From Lawsonibacter sp. (lineage in GTDB: Bacteria; Bacillota; Clostridia; Oscillospirales; Oscillospiraceae), in contig JAAWHL010000004.1 of NCBI GenBank assembly GCA_022795855.1, forward strand, positions 1 to 58,326: DNA of 58,326 nucleotides, written 5' to 3'. The notes under the pieces are model-generated. The model made no database searches and was not told the origin of the DNA. It worked only from the letters and a program-made list of their open reading frames with translations. Positions 17,578-25,722 of the stretch are shown here, in pieces. The position numbers were made by a program, and so were the translations under genes. The stretch's first letter is position 1. Each line of letters begins with the position of its first letter.

Positions 17578-18999
17578 CTACTTCTCCGCCGGCTCCGGGT
17601 GGCGGCCGTCCACCGCCAGATAGGAAGGGCCGCCGCCCTGCATCTTGGCAAAGGCCTTTTTGCGGACCAGCAGGTACATGGTGATGTGAAACAGGGCGGT
17701 GACGGTCCAGGTGATGGGGTAGGAAACAAACAGCGTGGCAGGGGTGGGGTTCAGGGGAAAAACCGTATACACCCACACCAGCCGCAGGGCACAGGATCCC
17801 ACCAGGGAGGCGACCATCGGCACCACCGAGTAGCCCAGCCCCCGCAGAGACCCCACCATTGTGTCCATCACGCCGCACAGCGCGTACAGCCGGCTGATGT
17901 ACCGCATCCGAATCAGCCCCGCCTGGATGATGGCCTCCTGCTCCGGCCCGGCCTGGACATAGATGGACAGCAGCGGGTAGCCGAAGCTGTAGGCCAGGGT
18001 ACCCAGCACCAGCCCGGTCAGGACGGCGTAGCCCTGGCAGTAGAGGGTCACCCGGTCCACCCGGTCGCACCTGCCCGCGCCGTAGTTCTGTCCGGTGAAG
18101 GTCAGGGCGGCCTGATAGAAGGTGTTCATCGCCGCGTATACAAAGCTCTCCACGTTCTGGGCGGCCCCCGAGCCGCCCATCATGGTAGAGCCGAAGGAGT
18201 TGACGGTGGACTGGATGGCCACGTTGGACAGAGAGAACACCACGCCCTGAAAGCCGGCCGGCAGGCCCACCTGCATAATCCGCCGGACCACCACCGGGTC
18301 CAGGCGCAGCTGCCTGAAGTCCAGGTGCAGGGGGCCCTCCTCCCGGACCAGGCAGCGCAGCACCAGCCCGGCGGAGATGTATTGGGAGAGGGCGGTCGCC
18401 GCTCCCACTCCCGCCACCCCCATTCCCAGGGCAATGACAAAGAACAGGTTCATCAGGACGTTGGCCACTCCGGCAGTCAGCAGGTAGTACAAGGGCCGGC
18501 GGGTGTCCCCTTGGGCCCGCAGCACCGCGCTGCCGAAGTTGTAGGCCATGGTGGCCGGCATCCCCAGAAAATAGATGCGCAGGTACAGGGAGCTCAAGCC
18601 GATGACGTCCTCCGGAGACTGCATCCACCTCAGCAGCCGGGGCGCCAGCCCCACCCCCGCAATCATCAGAAACGCGCCGCTGAGCAGCGACAGGAGTACG
18701 GCGGTATGCACCCCCCGGCTGACTGCCTCCGGCTTGCCCGCCCCCATATCCCGGGCCAGGGTCACGTTGGCGCCCACCGACAGGCCGACGAACAGGGAGA
18801 TCAAAAGGTTGATCAGCGCCGTGTTGGAGCTGACCGCCGCCAGCGCCTCCTTTCCCACAAACTTGCCCACCACCACAATGTCCGCCGCGTTGAACAGCAG
18901 CTGCAAAAGGCTGGAGGCCATCAGCGGCAGCGCGAACAGCAGGATTTTTCCTCCCAGTCCGCCGCTGCACATGTCAATCTGATAACGCTGGGTTTTCAT
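17578..18999 (-). CDS. MATE-family multidrug efflux transporter
   Basis: A 473-residue membrane protein with 12 predicted helices and MATE signatures: LLFALPLMASSLLQLLFNAAD in the first helix, GKEALAAVSSN, AQNVESFVYA and GQNYGAG. It is expected to extrude cationic compounds with Na+ or H+. It lies 10 nt after trmO on the same strand, probably in the same transcript. The C-terminus is short and charged. The substrate cannot be told from sequence. Confidence 0.92.
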   Translation of the reverse strand: MKTQRYQIDMCSGGLGGKILLFALPLMASSLLQLLFNAADIVVVGKFVGKEALAAVSSNTALINLLISLFVGLSVGANVTLARDMGAGKPEAVSRGVHTAVLLSLLSGAFLMIAGVGLAPRLLRWMQSPEDVIGLSSLYLRIYFLGMPATMAYNFGSAVLRAQGDTRRPLYYLLTAGVANVLMNLFFVIALGMGVAGVGAATALSQYISAGLVLRCLVREEGPLHLDFRQLRLDPVVVRRIMQVGLPAGFQGVVFSLSNVAIQSTVNSFGSTMMGGSGAAQNVESFVYAAMNTFYQAALTFTGQNYGAGRCDRVDRVTLYCQGYAVLTGLVLGTLAYSFGYPLLSIYVQAGPEQEAIIQAGLIRMRYISRLYALCGVMDTMVGSLRGLGYSVVPMVASLVGSCALRLVWVYTVFPLNPTPATLFVSYPITWTVTALFHITMYLLVRKKAFAKMQGGGPSYLAVDGRHPEPAEK

Positions 19000-19009
19000 G
19001 TCGGGTTCC

Positions 19010-19690
19010 TCATTCCTTTTCGATTTGCTCCGCCTGGTTCCGGATTTCTACAACAGTCAGGACCCTCCCCTCCACCCGGAAGCGCACCTGAAAGCCGGCA
19101 AACGCCATGCCGTACACCCGCTCCGGGTCCCGGTGGTAGGAGGGGCGGGGGTCCTGCGCCAGCACCTGCCGCAGTGCCTGCCTTCTCTCCTCGGGCACCT
19201 GCCAAAGAAGCTCCTCGGAACATTCCACCGTCAATGTCTCCCGCTCCGTCCGGCCCGCAAAGCCTCCCGCAGCCTCCGGACGGCAGTCGGCATAAGGCAG
19301 ATAGGGCTTGATGTCCAGAATAGGGGTGCCGTCCATCAGGTCCGCCCCCAGCACATGGAGAACGGGCCCCCCCTCCAGCTCTATCCGCTCCAGGCGCACG
19401 CAGGACAGCCCGATGGGGCTGGGCCGGAAGGGAGAGCGGGTGGCAAACACCCCCATGCGCCGGTTTCCCCCCAGCCGGGGCGGACGCACCGTAGGGGACC
19501 ATCCGCGGCTCTCCGAGAACTGCCACAGCAGCCACAGGTGCGAGAACCCCTCCAGCCCCCGCACCGCCTCCGGATTCCGGTAGGCCGGCTCGAACACCAC
19601 CGCCGCACGCAGCTCCTCCACCAGGCCGCTCTGCCGGGGAATTCCGAATTTCTGGGGAAACTCACTGCGGATCCGGGCGATGATTTCCAT
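19010..19690 (-). CDS. trmO: tRNA (N6-threonylcarbamoyladenosine-N6) methyltransferase TrmO
   Basis: Methylates t6A37 of threonine tRNA using S-adenosylmethionine. The 226 residues contain the family signatures FPQKFGIPRQ, GLEGFSHLWLLWQF, RSPFRPSPIGLS (the PxRPNxIG-type motif) and DGTPILDIKPYLPYAD, and a C-terminal TrmO extension (YHRDPERVYGM). ATG 19690 has GGGAGGGA 5 nt upstream and matches the usual N-terminus (MEIIARIRS). An in-frame ATG at 19717 also has an SD-like run. Confidence 0.93.
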   Translation of the reverse strand: MEIIARIRSEFPQKFGIPRQSGLVEELRAAVVFEPAYRNPEAVRGLEGFSHLWLLWQFSESRGWSPTVRPPRLGGNRRMGVFATRSPFRPSPIGLSCVRLERIELEGGPVLHVLGADLMDGTPILDIKPYLPYADCRPEAAGGFAGRTERETLTVECSEELLWQVPEERRQALRQVLAQDPRPSYHRDPERVYGMAFAGFQVRFRVEGRVLTVVEIRNQAEQIEKE

Positions 19691-19849
19691 CCGGACTCCC
19701 TCCCGTTTTTCCTCCATCAGGCTCCCCCCTTTTCAGTCCTCTTAGCGTACCAGTCTTCCGGTAAAAAAGCAACGGCCAAAATACCGTTTTCCGCAGGTTC
19801 TTTTGCGGGAATTTTGACAGCTTTCCCCTCCGGCCCGGGAGACGCGAAA

Positions 19850-19884
19850 CACCCCGCTTGTCGGACAGGCCCACAAGCGGGGTG
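19850..19884 (-). terminator. Hairpin terminator of the membrane-protein gene
   Basis: A perfect 12-bp stem (19850-19861 with 19873-19884). On the minus strand the stem ends in GTTTC, just downstream of the stop at 19900. Confidence 0.65.
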
Positions 19885-19899
19885 CAGATATTGGCAGAA

Positions 19900-20682
19900 T
19901 CACATCATTTTTACCGTGTAGTACACCAGCAGGCCAAACAGCCAGGCCACCAGCACATACATCAGATAGTAGGCCGCAGTGGGGCCCATGGCCAGGGCCA
20001 GAACCGCCACCGCAGCGTTTACCGCCGCCGTCGCCAGGAGAACGGCATATCCCGCGTCCTTCGGCAGGATCCGCAGCTTCTGTCCCAAAAGGGAGAGCTC
20101 TCCCTCGTTCCGGCGCAGGCAGTTCATCAAAACCCCGCCGGCAACGAGAACCGCCGCCACCAGCACAAGAAACACATACAGGGTGACCGGACTGTCGTTC
20201 CGGTGGCGAACCAGCCACAGGGCCACCACACCCAGCCCGCAGACAAAGGCGGAGAAGAAAAATTCCCTCTGGTACAGGTAGTATACCAGCGCCAGCGCCG
20301 CCCAGCCGGGCACCAGCAGAAACAGCATCCGAAGCCCGGTGCTGTAGAAGGTGACAATGATATGGCAGCAGAAGCTGAGCACCCCGCAGGCCGTCAGAAA
20401 AATGAAGGGGACCGTGACGCTGCTCCTGCTCTTCAGGCTAAGCCAAATCCAGCCGCCGCACACAAAAACGCCCGCCAGACCGATAATCCGCACAGCCCGC
20501 ATCCCGGTGCGCAGGGCCATGGCCAGGTTGATGGATTGCGCGGTGGTGTAGAGGTCCACGTAGTATTTATTGATCAGCAGCAGCAGCAGCTCCAGTACAA
20601 TGGCCGCTCCCACCCAAATCAGGCCGCGATTGAGTGCCATGTCCTCCTGCCGGCGCCGCGCCTCTTTCTGACTTTTATCCAT
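19900..20682 (-). CDS. Conserved polytopic membrane protein, function unknown
   Basis: A 260-residue protein with a short charged cytoplasmic N-terminus (MDKSQKEARRRQ) and about seven to eight hydrophobic helices: near 20-37, 60-82, 90-112, 115-137, 140-160, 168-188, 210-232 and 235-258. I recognise no catalytic or transport motif. It is monocistronic, with its own promoter at 20874-20846 and terminator at 19884-19850. GGAGAG precedes the start. Confidence 0.75.
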   Translation of the reverse strand: MDKSQKEARRRQEDMALNRGLIWVGAAIVLELLLLLINKYYVDLYTTAQSINLAMALRTGMRAVRIIGLAGVFVCGGWIWLSLKSRSSVTVPFIFLTACGVLSFCCHIIVTFYSTGLRMLFLLVPGWAALALVYYLYQREFFFSAFVCGLGVVALWLVRHRNDSPVTLYVFLVLVAAVLVAGGVLMNCLRRNEGELSLLGQKLRILPKDAGYAVLLATAAVNAAVAVLALAMGPTAAYYLMYVLVAWLFGLLVYYTVKMM

Positions 20683-20845
20683 CCGACGATTCTCTCCTCA
20701 CTGTAACCGGGTTCGTTCTTTTCCGCAGGCCGCCCCAAAGCGGGCCTGCAAAAACCCGCTTCTTTTTGTATCTCCCGATCTGACGCGGCACAGACGTACC
20801 CCTCGTCCCCCAAATTTTGGGCGCCGCAAATCCAATCGTCTTAGT

Positions 20846-20874
20846 ATTTTACCAGAAAACTTCAAATAATGCAA
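20846..20874 (-). promoter_or_regulatory. Promoter of the membrane-protein gene
   Basis: On the minus strand TTGCAT (20874-20869) and TAAAAT (20851-20846) are 17 nt apart. This leaves a leader of about 160 nt, with no known riboswitch core recognised. Confidence 0.6.
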
Positions 20875-20930
20875 CCCAAAAAAGGAAACTGATTCTTCGG
20901 TTTTACAAAATCTTCATGATTTCGCCCTAA

Positions 20931-21070
20931 GAGCCTCGTCATAACCTCAAATGCGCGCCAGGGCGGGCCTTTTCCCCATTCTGCGTCCATTTTTCTGAAA
21001 ACTGCCAGGAATTTCGGCGAAATGCGCCTTGTCCGGCAGAAAAACCCCTCAGCCGGGCGTTATGCCTGAT
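20931..21070. repeat. Dispersed palindromic repeat, copy C (diverged)
   Basis: Shares with copy B (30398-30561) the ordered blocks GGCGGGCCTTTT, CATTTTTCTGAAAA, CCAGGAATT, GGCGAAAT and GCCTTGTCCGGCAGAAAAA. The ends (gagcctcgtcataac and gttatgcctga) are weak inverted repeats. It lies in the 559-nt gap between two minus-strand genes, which otherwise holds a promoter and a hairpin but no gene I can support. Confidence 0.6.
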
Positions 21071-21165
21071 TGGGAATGCAGGCTTTTATCCCGCGTCCTT
21101 CCGTCTCGCTTCCGGCCCGGCAGGGGGCCTCTTGGACGGGAAGGCCCTCCCACGGCCCGGCGTAC

Positions 21166-21206
21166 AGCCGCCCCCGCGGACCGGCCGGCGGTCTGCGGGG
21201 GCGGCT
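21166..21206 (-). terminator. Long GC-rich hairpin after the YfcC-type gene
   Basis: A 17-bp stem with one G-T wobble (21166-21182 with 21190-21206) and a 7-nt loop lie 36 nt past the stop at 21242. No T-run follows, so termination is likely but not certain. Confidence 0.55.
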
Positions 21207-21241
21207 TGTCAACGCAGGGGTACGTTCAAAATCGCACGCAA

Positions 21242-22675
21242 TCAAAGACCGGTCCAGCCGGCTGTCTGGAGAATTGTCAGCATTACCACAGCAAACACGG
21301 CCTGAATCATCAGGACCGGCAGATAGAACTTAGCCCACTTTTTCCAGGACACCCCTGCAATGCCCAGCATAGCCATCAGCACAGGCGCGGTAGGCACAAT
21401 GTCGTTGGTAAAGCCGTCTCCGAACTGATAGGCCTGGACGGCAACCTGACGGGTAATCCCGGCCAAATCCGCAATAGGAATCATAATGGGCATCACCGCA
21501 GCGGCCTGTCCGGAACCGGAGGGGATAAACAGGTTGATGACCAGATTGGCAAAATACATCACGCTGGCCCCCACCACAGCGCCAACCTTGGTAATGGGAA
21601 TGCTGAGATAGTACACGACGGTGTGGAGAATCTTACCGTTCTCCAGCACCACGCCCAGCGCCGTGGCAAAGCCGATGACAAAGGCGGCTCCTACCATCGT
21701 CCCGCAGCCCGCGATAAACATGCGGGTGGTGCCGTTGATGCCGTATCCGTTGTACAGGCCCAGGAAAATGGACAGCAGCAGGAATACGGCAGTAAACTCG
21801 GTGAAAGCCCACTTCAGCTTCAGCGCGCCAAAGATAATCAGTATAATAGCTCCCACCGCCGCCAGCAGATTCACAATGTCCTTCGCGGCAACCTCCCGGT
21901 TTTCCTCCTGCGCGCCTTCCCCACCCATGGCGCCCATTCCCATATACTGGGAAACCTCCATTCCGGGGGCATAGTTCAGGCTGCTGGTCGGATCCCTGCG
22001 AATCATCTTGAAATAGCGGCACACAAAGAGATAAATCAGGATAAAGTTGCAGGCATGAATAAACACGCGCACCGGCATTCCGGAAAAAATGGGGAGCTCC
22101 GCAATGGGGTGGGCCACCTGCAGTCCGGAGCTGGCCCAGCCTACATTGAACCCGGAGAAGCAGCCCAGATAGACCATGAATACGCCTGCGGCCCGGTCCA
22201 GGCCCATCCGGGTGCTTATCATAGCCCCCACAGGCAGCAGGGCGACAGCGGGGTTGGCAAACACTCCGGTGGCCCCTCCGATGGTCAGGAACAGCATCAC
22301 GCAGAAAATAATCACCGGGTCCTTCACACCCTTGCGGTTCACAAACCGGTTGAACACCACATCAATGGATTTGGTCTGCTGGAGGATGTAGATGGCCGCG
22401 CCGGCAAACAGGGTCATGAAAATCAGGGCATTGTTGTTCTGAAAGCCCTTGATTGTGGCGGTCAGAATGTCCCAGGGGGTTTGTCCATGCCGCTCAATCA
22501 CATGATACGTGCCGGGAACCACTACATTTCTGCCGTTCAGCTCCTGGAATTCAAATTCGCCCGCGGGAATGACCCAGGTCAGAGCTGCCACAATACAGGT
22601 CAGGATAAACAAAAGCGCACAGGTCTCCAGGAATTCTTTCTGTTTTTTCTTGGGTTCCGCTGCTTGATTTGACAT
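21242..22675 (-). CDS. YfcC/DcuC-type anion transporter
   Basis: A membrane protein of 477 residues with about 12 helices. The N-terminal segment (ALLFILTCIVAALTWVIPAGEF) and FIPSGSGQAAAVMPIMIPIADLAGI are signatures of the YfcC family (COG1288), related to C4-dicarboxylate and arginine/ornithine carriers. ATG 22675 has a GGAGAGAGGA site; a longer frame lacks one. It follows the M20 amidohydrolase on the same strand, and both have the same 18-bp upstream element. It therefore probably imports the substrate of that enzyme or exports its product, perhaps an N-acyl amino acid or peptide-like amide. Confidence 0.88.
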   Translation of the reverse strand: MSNQAAEPKKKQKEFLETCALLFILTCIVAALTWVIPAGEFEFQELNGRNVVVPGTYHVIERHGQTPWDILTATIKGFQNNNALIFMTLFAGAAIYILQQTKSIDVVFNRFVNRKGVKDPVIIFCVMLFLTIGGATGVFANPAVALLPVGAMISTRMGLDRAAGVFMVYLGCFSGFNVGWASSGLQVAHPIAELPIFSGMPVRVFIHACNFILIYLFVCRYFKMIRRDPTSSLNYAPGMEVSQYMGMGAMGGEGAQEENREVAAKDIVNLLAAVGAIILIIFGALKLKWAFTEFTAVFLLLSIFLGLYNGYGINGTTRMFIAGCGTMVGAAFVIGFATALGVVLENGKILHTVVYYLSIPITKVGAVVGASVMYFANLVINLFIPSGSGQAAAVMPIMIPIADLAGITRQVAVQAYQFGDGFTNDIVPTAPVLMAMLGIAGVSWKKWAKFYLPVLMIQAVFAVVMLTILQTAGWTGL

Positions 22676-22744
22676 GTTCCTCTCTCCTTTTTCTTGTAAT
22701 CGCATGTCCACAAAATGCTCGGGAAACACTTTGTGAAATATCCC

Positions 22745-22774
22745 GGCACGCCCGGAATGTCAGTCCGGCGTGCC
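22745..22774 (-). terminator. Hairpin between the amidohydrolase and transporter genes
   Basis: A stem of about 11 bp with one bulge (22745-22756 with 22764-22774). The minus-strand tail is gggatattt, only weakly U-rich. It may partly end the amidohydrolase transcript, or act in the transporter leader. Confidence 0.45.
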
Positions 22775-22794
22775 CGCTGCTTCTCCTCACCACC

Positions 22795-22814
22795 TTATAT
22801 GTAATATATTTCTT
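22795..22814 (-). promoter_or_regulatory. Shared 18-bp element upstream of the transporter gene
   Basis: The minus-strand sequence AAGAAATATATTACATAT is repeated exactly at 24291-24274 before the amidohydrolase gene. It is AT-rich and partly palindromic (ATAT...ATAT). It lies about 120 nt from the transporter start. Confidence 0.6.
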
Positions 22815-22875
22815 AAAAGCCGCCGCTCTGCTCTTTTCCGGAACCGCAGACGGCTTCTTCCCGCTCAGTTTGCAG

Positions 22876-24252
22876 TCAGTCCACCGCCGAAAGAAACTGA
22901 AACCCCTCTGTGCGTTTTTGAAATTCCTGCCGGGCCAGCTCCACCAGCTCCGGGCGCTCATACAGGTCCCGGGCAACCTGGGCCATGATTTTCGCGGCAT
23001 AATGCTGGGCCTTGAAGCCCACGCTGCTGCCGCTGGCGGCCGCGGCGCACCAGGTATGAGCCGCCGACCCCACCGGCCAGACCGCAACGGAAAAGTGGCA
23101 CACGGGCAGAGTCCAGCTCACGTCGCCAATGTCGTCTGAAGCGGTCACCACCGCCTTATCCGCCACATCAATTGGAATCAGCCCTCTATGAATTGTGGTG
23201 GACCGCTCCAGCTCAAATTTTGTCAGCTCTCCCGCAAGCTCCGCCTCGCCCACGGAACCTTGAAGTTTTGCCGCAAACGCCTCCTCCTCCGGGGTCAGCT
23301 CCGGATAGGCGGTCTTCTCCAAATTGGCGTAAGCAACATCCCGCAGGACCCTGTTGGGCAGGAGCTCGTAGCATCCGGATACCTTTTCCATTTCCACAGC
23401 CGTCTCCGTCATCATGGCGGCGCCTTCTGCAATCTTCTTGATGCGGCGGGCAATATCCTGCACATCACTGCGCAGAGGCGCCCGGACAAAATAGAGGCTT
23501 TCGGCATACTTCGGCACTATATTGGGCGCGGTGCCGCCGTGGGTAATGATGTAGTGAATACGGGCCTTTTCCACCACGTGCTCCCGAAGATAGTTCACCC
23601 CCACATTCATCAGCTCCACCGCGTCCAAAGCGCTTCTGCCCAAGTGGGGCGCAATCGCGGCGTGGGAGGTGACTCCGTGAAATCGGAAGCGGTAGGAATC
23701 CACCGCCAGATATGCCCGCTCATAGGCCAGATTGGTGGTAGTGGGGTGCCACTGTACCGCCACATCACAGCCCTCAAAGGCCCCGGCCTTAATCATGTAC
23801 GCCTTTCCGGCACAGATCTCCTCCGCAGGACAGGCGTAAAAACGCACGGTCCCCGACTGTCCCCGCTGCTGTAGGTAGTCCTTCACGGCCAAAACCGCTC
23901 CGATGGAGGATCCTGCAATCAAATTATGTCCGCACCCATGGCCGGGTCCGCCCTCAACAACGCTCTCCTGCACGGCAGATGCCTTTTGAGACAGGCCGGG
24001 CAGCGCGTCAAAATCCGCCAAAACCGCCACTACAGGGGCTCCATGCCCATATTCCGCCTGAAACGCATAGGGAATGTACTCCTCCGCCACATTTTTAACC
24101 GAAAACCCGTGTTCTGTCAGAATCTCCTTCATCAGCTGACAGCTCTTTTCCTCTTTTCCCGACAGCTCCGGGCAGTTCCAAAGGCTCTGTGCCACCTGCC
24201 GCGCAACCGGTTCATATTGCTCCACCAGCCGCAGAATATCGGCCTCTCCCAT
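22876..24252 (-). CDS. M20-family amidohydrolase (AbgB-like)
   Basis: A metallopeptidase-fold amidohydrolase of 458 residues, cytoplasmic. Metal-binding motifs are LADFDALPG (Asp), GPGHGCGHNL (His), ACPAEE (Glu pair), VQWHPTT (His) and a late His in AAHTWCAAAAS. The dimerisation domain begins near FRFHGVTSHAA. This matches the aminobenzoyl-glutamate utilisation protein B group, which splits N-acyl amino acids. ATG 24252 is preceded by GGAGGGGAG; an upstream ATG is itself part of that SD. It has its own promoter and a shared element with the downstream transporter gene. The actual amide substrate is unknown. Confidence 0.9.
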   Translation of the reverse strand: MGEADILRLVEQYEPVARQVAQSLWNCPELSGKEEKSCQLMKEILTEHGFSVKNVAEEYIPYAFQAEYGHGAPVVAVLADFDALPGLSQKASAVQESVVEGGPGHGCGHNLIAGSSIGAVLAVKDYLQQRGQSGTVRFYACPAEEICAGKAYMIKAGAFEGCDVAVQWHPTTTNLAYERAYLAVDSYRFRFHGVTSHAAIAPHLGRSALDAVELMNVGVNYLREHVVEKARIHYIITHGGTAPNIVPKYAESLYFVRAPLRSDVQDIARRIKKIAEGAAMMTETAVEMEKVSGCYELLPNRVLRDVAYANLEKTAYPELTPEEEAFAAKLQGSVGEAELAGELTKFELERSTTIHRGLIPIDVADKAVVTASDDIGDVSWTLPVCHFSVAVWPVGSAAHTWCAAAASGSSVGFKAQHYAAKIMAQVARDLYERPELVELARQEFQKRTEGFQFLSAVD

Positions 24253-24273
24253 GCTTATTCTCCCCTCCATAAT

Positions 24274-24291
24274 AATATGTAATATATTTCT
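24274..24291 (-). promoter_or_regulatory. Shared 18-bp element in the amidohydrolase leader
   Basis: Identical to the 18 bases at 22814-22797 before the transporter gene. It sits between the promoter (24355-24327) and the SD, where a bound repressor would act as a roadblock. Confidence 0.6.
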
Positions 24292-24326
24292 TCGCTCAAA
24301 ACAACCTGCTGTTACTTGATTTTTCT

Positions 24327-24355
24327 ATTATAGTGGATTCATATTTTTTTGTCAA
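24327..24355 (-). promoter_or_regulatory. Promoter of the amidohydrolase gene
   Basis: On the minus strand TTGACA (24355-24350) and TATAAT (24332-24327) are both perfect and 17 nt apart, one of the strongest promoters in the window. Confidence 0.85.
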
Positions 24356-24556
24356 TCACTATACTGATTTTTGTACGGTCCCCCTCCCCTCTTTCGGAGA
24401 ACCATAAATACCGGAGAGATTTGCTTCTGTTTTTACATTTGGTATATTGCTTTACGAGGAATGTATAGATCCCCCCTGTCAAGCCGGAAATACAGAGAAA
24501 AAGTGTGGAAAGATTTGTGGAAAATGTGGATAACCAGAAAAAATGTTCTATCCGTC

Positions 24557-24603
24557 TTGACAGAGCAGAACAAATGTTGTATATTCATATGGAACATTAG
24601 TTC
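24557..24603 (+). promoter_or_regulatory. Promoter with two LexA-like boxes
   Basis: TTGACA (24557-24562), 17 nt and TATATT (24580-24585). The spacer contains GAAC-AAAT-GTTG (24568-24579) and GAAC-ATTA-GTTC follows at 24592-24603. Firmicutes LexA boxes are of the form CGAAC-N4-GTTCG, so the second has both half-sites intact and the first differs by one base. Both would block transcription if occupied. Confidence 0.6.
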
Positions 24604-24692
24604 TCTTCCTGTTCCCCCCGCAGCGAAAATCCTGTTTTTTGGACTCCTCTTACCTTAGAATTATGATATCACACATATTGGAGGGATGACCC

Positions 24693-24917
24693 ATGCAGCC
24701 CCTGCCTGACCGCACCGCTCAATACTCCCGCGGAAACATCATCGATCTGTCGGAATACCGGCAGCGCGTTCTGGAGCTCCCGCCGCCGGCCGGTCTCCCG
24801 CCGCTGCCCCGGCGGACACGGCGCACCTCTCCCCTGCTGCTCCTCAGCGATGTGCTCAGCATCAGCGGGGCCGCAGCCGTGTTAGCTCTGACGGTGATGA
24901 TTCTGTCCGGGCTGTAG
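24693..24917 (+). CDS. Small single-pass membrane protein behind an SOS-type promoter
   Basis: A 74-residue protein starting at an ATG with a GGAGGG site. The N-terminal half is hydrophilic (GNIIDLSEYRQRV), the middle is Pro/Arg-rich, and residues about 50-73 form one hydrophobic helix, giving a C-terminal membrane anchor. I know no family for it. Its promoter has two LexA-like boxes, so it may be a DNA-damage-induced protein such as a division inhibitor. That is inference; it has no LysM domain and does not resemble YneA or SulA. Confidence 0.7.
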   Translation: MQPLPDRTAQYSRGNIIDLSEYRQRVLELPPPAGLPPLPRRTRRTSPLLLLSDVLSISGAAAVLALTVMILSGL

Positions 24918-24971
24918 CGGGCATCGCTTGGCGGAAGGGCCCCAGATACAGCCCTTCCGTCCATCCTGAAA

Positions 24972-24991
24972 AACAGGAGCCCCCTCCTGTT
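24972..24991 (-). terminator. Terminator of hpf
   Basis: An 8-bp stem (24972-24979 with 24984-24991) and 4-nt loop, followed on the minus strand by TTTTT. It lies 54 nt past the hpf stop. Confidence 0.7.
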
Positions 24992-25045
24992 CCGAGAAAC
25001 AGCGAGGGGGCCCCGCAGGCCTTGCGGCACAGCTCCTTTGGAATT

Positions 25046-25594
25046 TTACAGCTCGTCCTCAATCAGGCCGTAATCGCCGTCATTGCGGCGGTAGACCACG
25101 GCAAAGGCGCCGTCTGCTTCCTCATCCTTAAAGGCAAAGAAGCTGTGCTCCAGCAGATTCATCTGAAGGATGGCCTCCTCCCGGGTCATCGGCTTGATGG
25201 GGAACTTTTTGCTGCGGACCAGGTGATATTCGCTCTCCTCCGGCTCGTCCGGAGCGAAGGAGGCCACCTCCGCATCCACCGCACGCTCAAAGGCGCCCTG
25301 GCGCAGGCGCTTTTCCAGGCGGGTCTTGTTCTTGCGGATCTGCCGCTCCAGGGTGGCAACCGCGGCGTCGATAGAGGCGCGCATATCGGAGGTGCTCTCG
25401 GATACCCGGAAGATGGTGCCGCTGGACCGGATGGTGATTTCTACCGTATTTTTCCAGTCCTTCTCCGCGCTGAACGTAATTGCGGCGGTGGCGTCCTCCT
25501 TAAAGAAACGGTCCAGCTTACCTACCTTTTTCTCCGCATAGGCGTGGATCGCGTTGGGCAGGTTCACCTTTTTGTCCGTAAACACAAACTTCAT
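25046..25594 (-). CDS. hpf: Ribosome hibernation promoting factor, long form
   Basis: Binds the 30S subunit and dimerises 70S ribosomes into inactive 100S particles in stationary phase. The 182 residues have the long Firmicutes layout: an N-terminal HPF/YfiA fold (about 1-100: LPNAIHAYAEKKVGKLDRFF, then helix QIRKNKTRLEKRLR), an acidic linker and the C-terminal dimerisation domain (about 120-178: VRSKKFPIKPMTREEAILQMNLLEHSFFAF). The SD AAAGGAG precedes the ATG. An extended -10 (TGCTATAAT at 25674-25666) is the likely promoter. Confidence 0.95.
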   Translation of the reverse strand: MKFVFTDKKVNLPNAIHAYAEKKVGKLDRFFKEDATAAITFSAEKDWKNTVEITIRSSGTIFRVSESTSDMRASIDAAVATLERQIRKNKTRLEKRLRQGAFERAVDAEVASFAPDEPEESEYHLVRSKKFPIKPMTREEAILQMNLLEHSFFAFKDEEADGAFAVVYRRNDGDYGLIEDEL

Positions 25595-25665
25595 AAGTTT
25601 CCGCTCCTTTCGCCCCGAGGGGCCTGCATTGTGTGGGGGCGGTCGGCCCCGCCCTCCTTGTCCTA

Positions 25666-25674
25666 ATTATAGCA
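25666..25674 (-). promoter_or_regulatory. Extended -10 promoter of hpf
   Basis: TGC-TATAAT on the minus strand, about 70 nt before the hpf start. No clear -35 is present, which the extended -10 could offset. Confidence 0.5.
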
Positions 25675-25722
25675 TAGATTTCCAAAAAAGCCATAGGCTT
25701 TTGTGAAATTTTTATGAAATTA

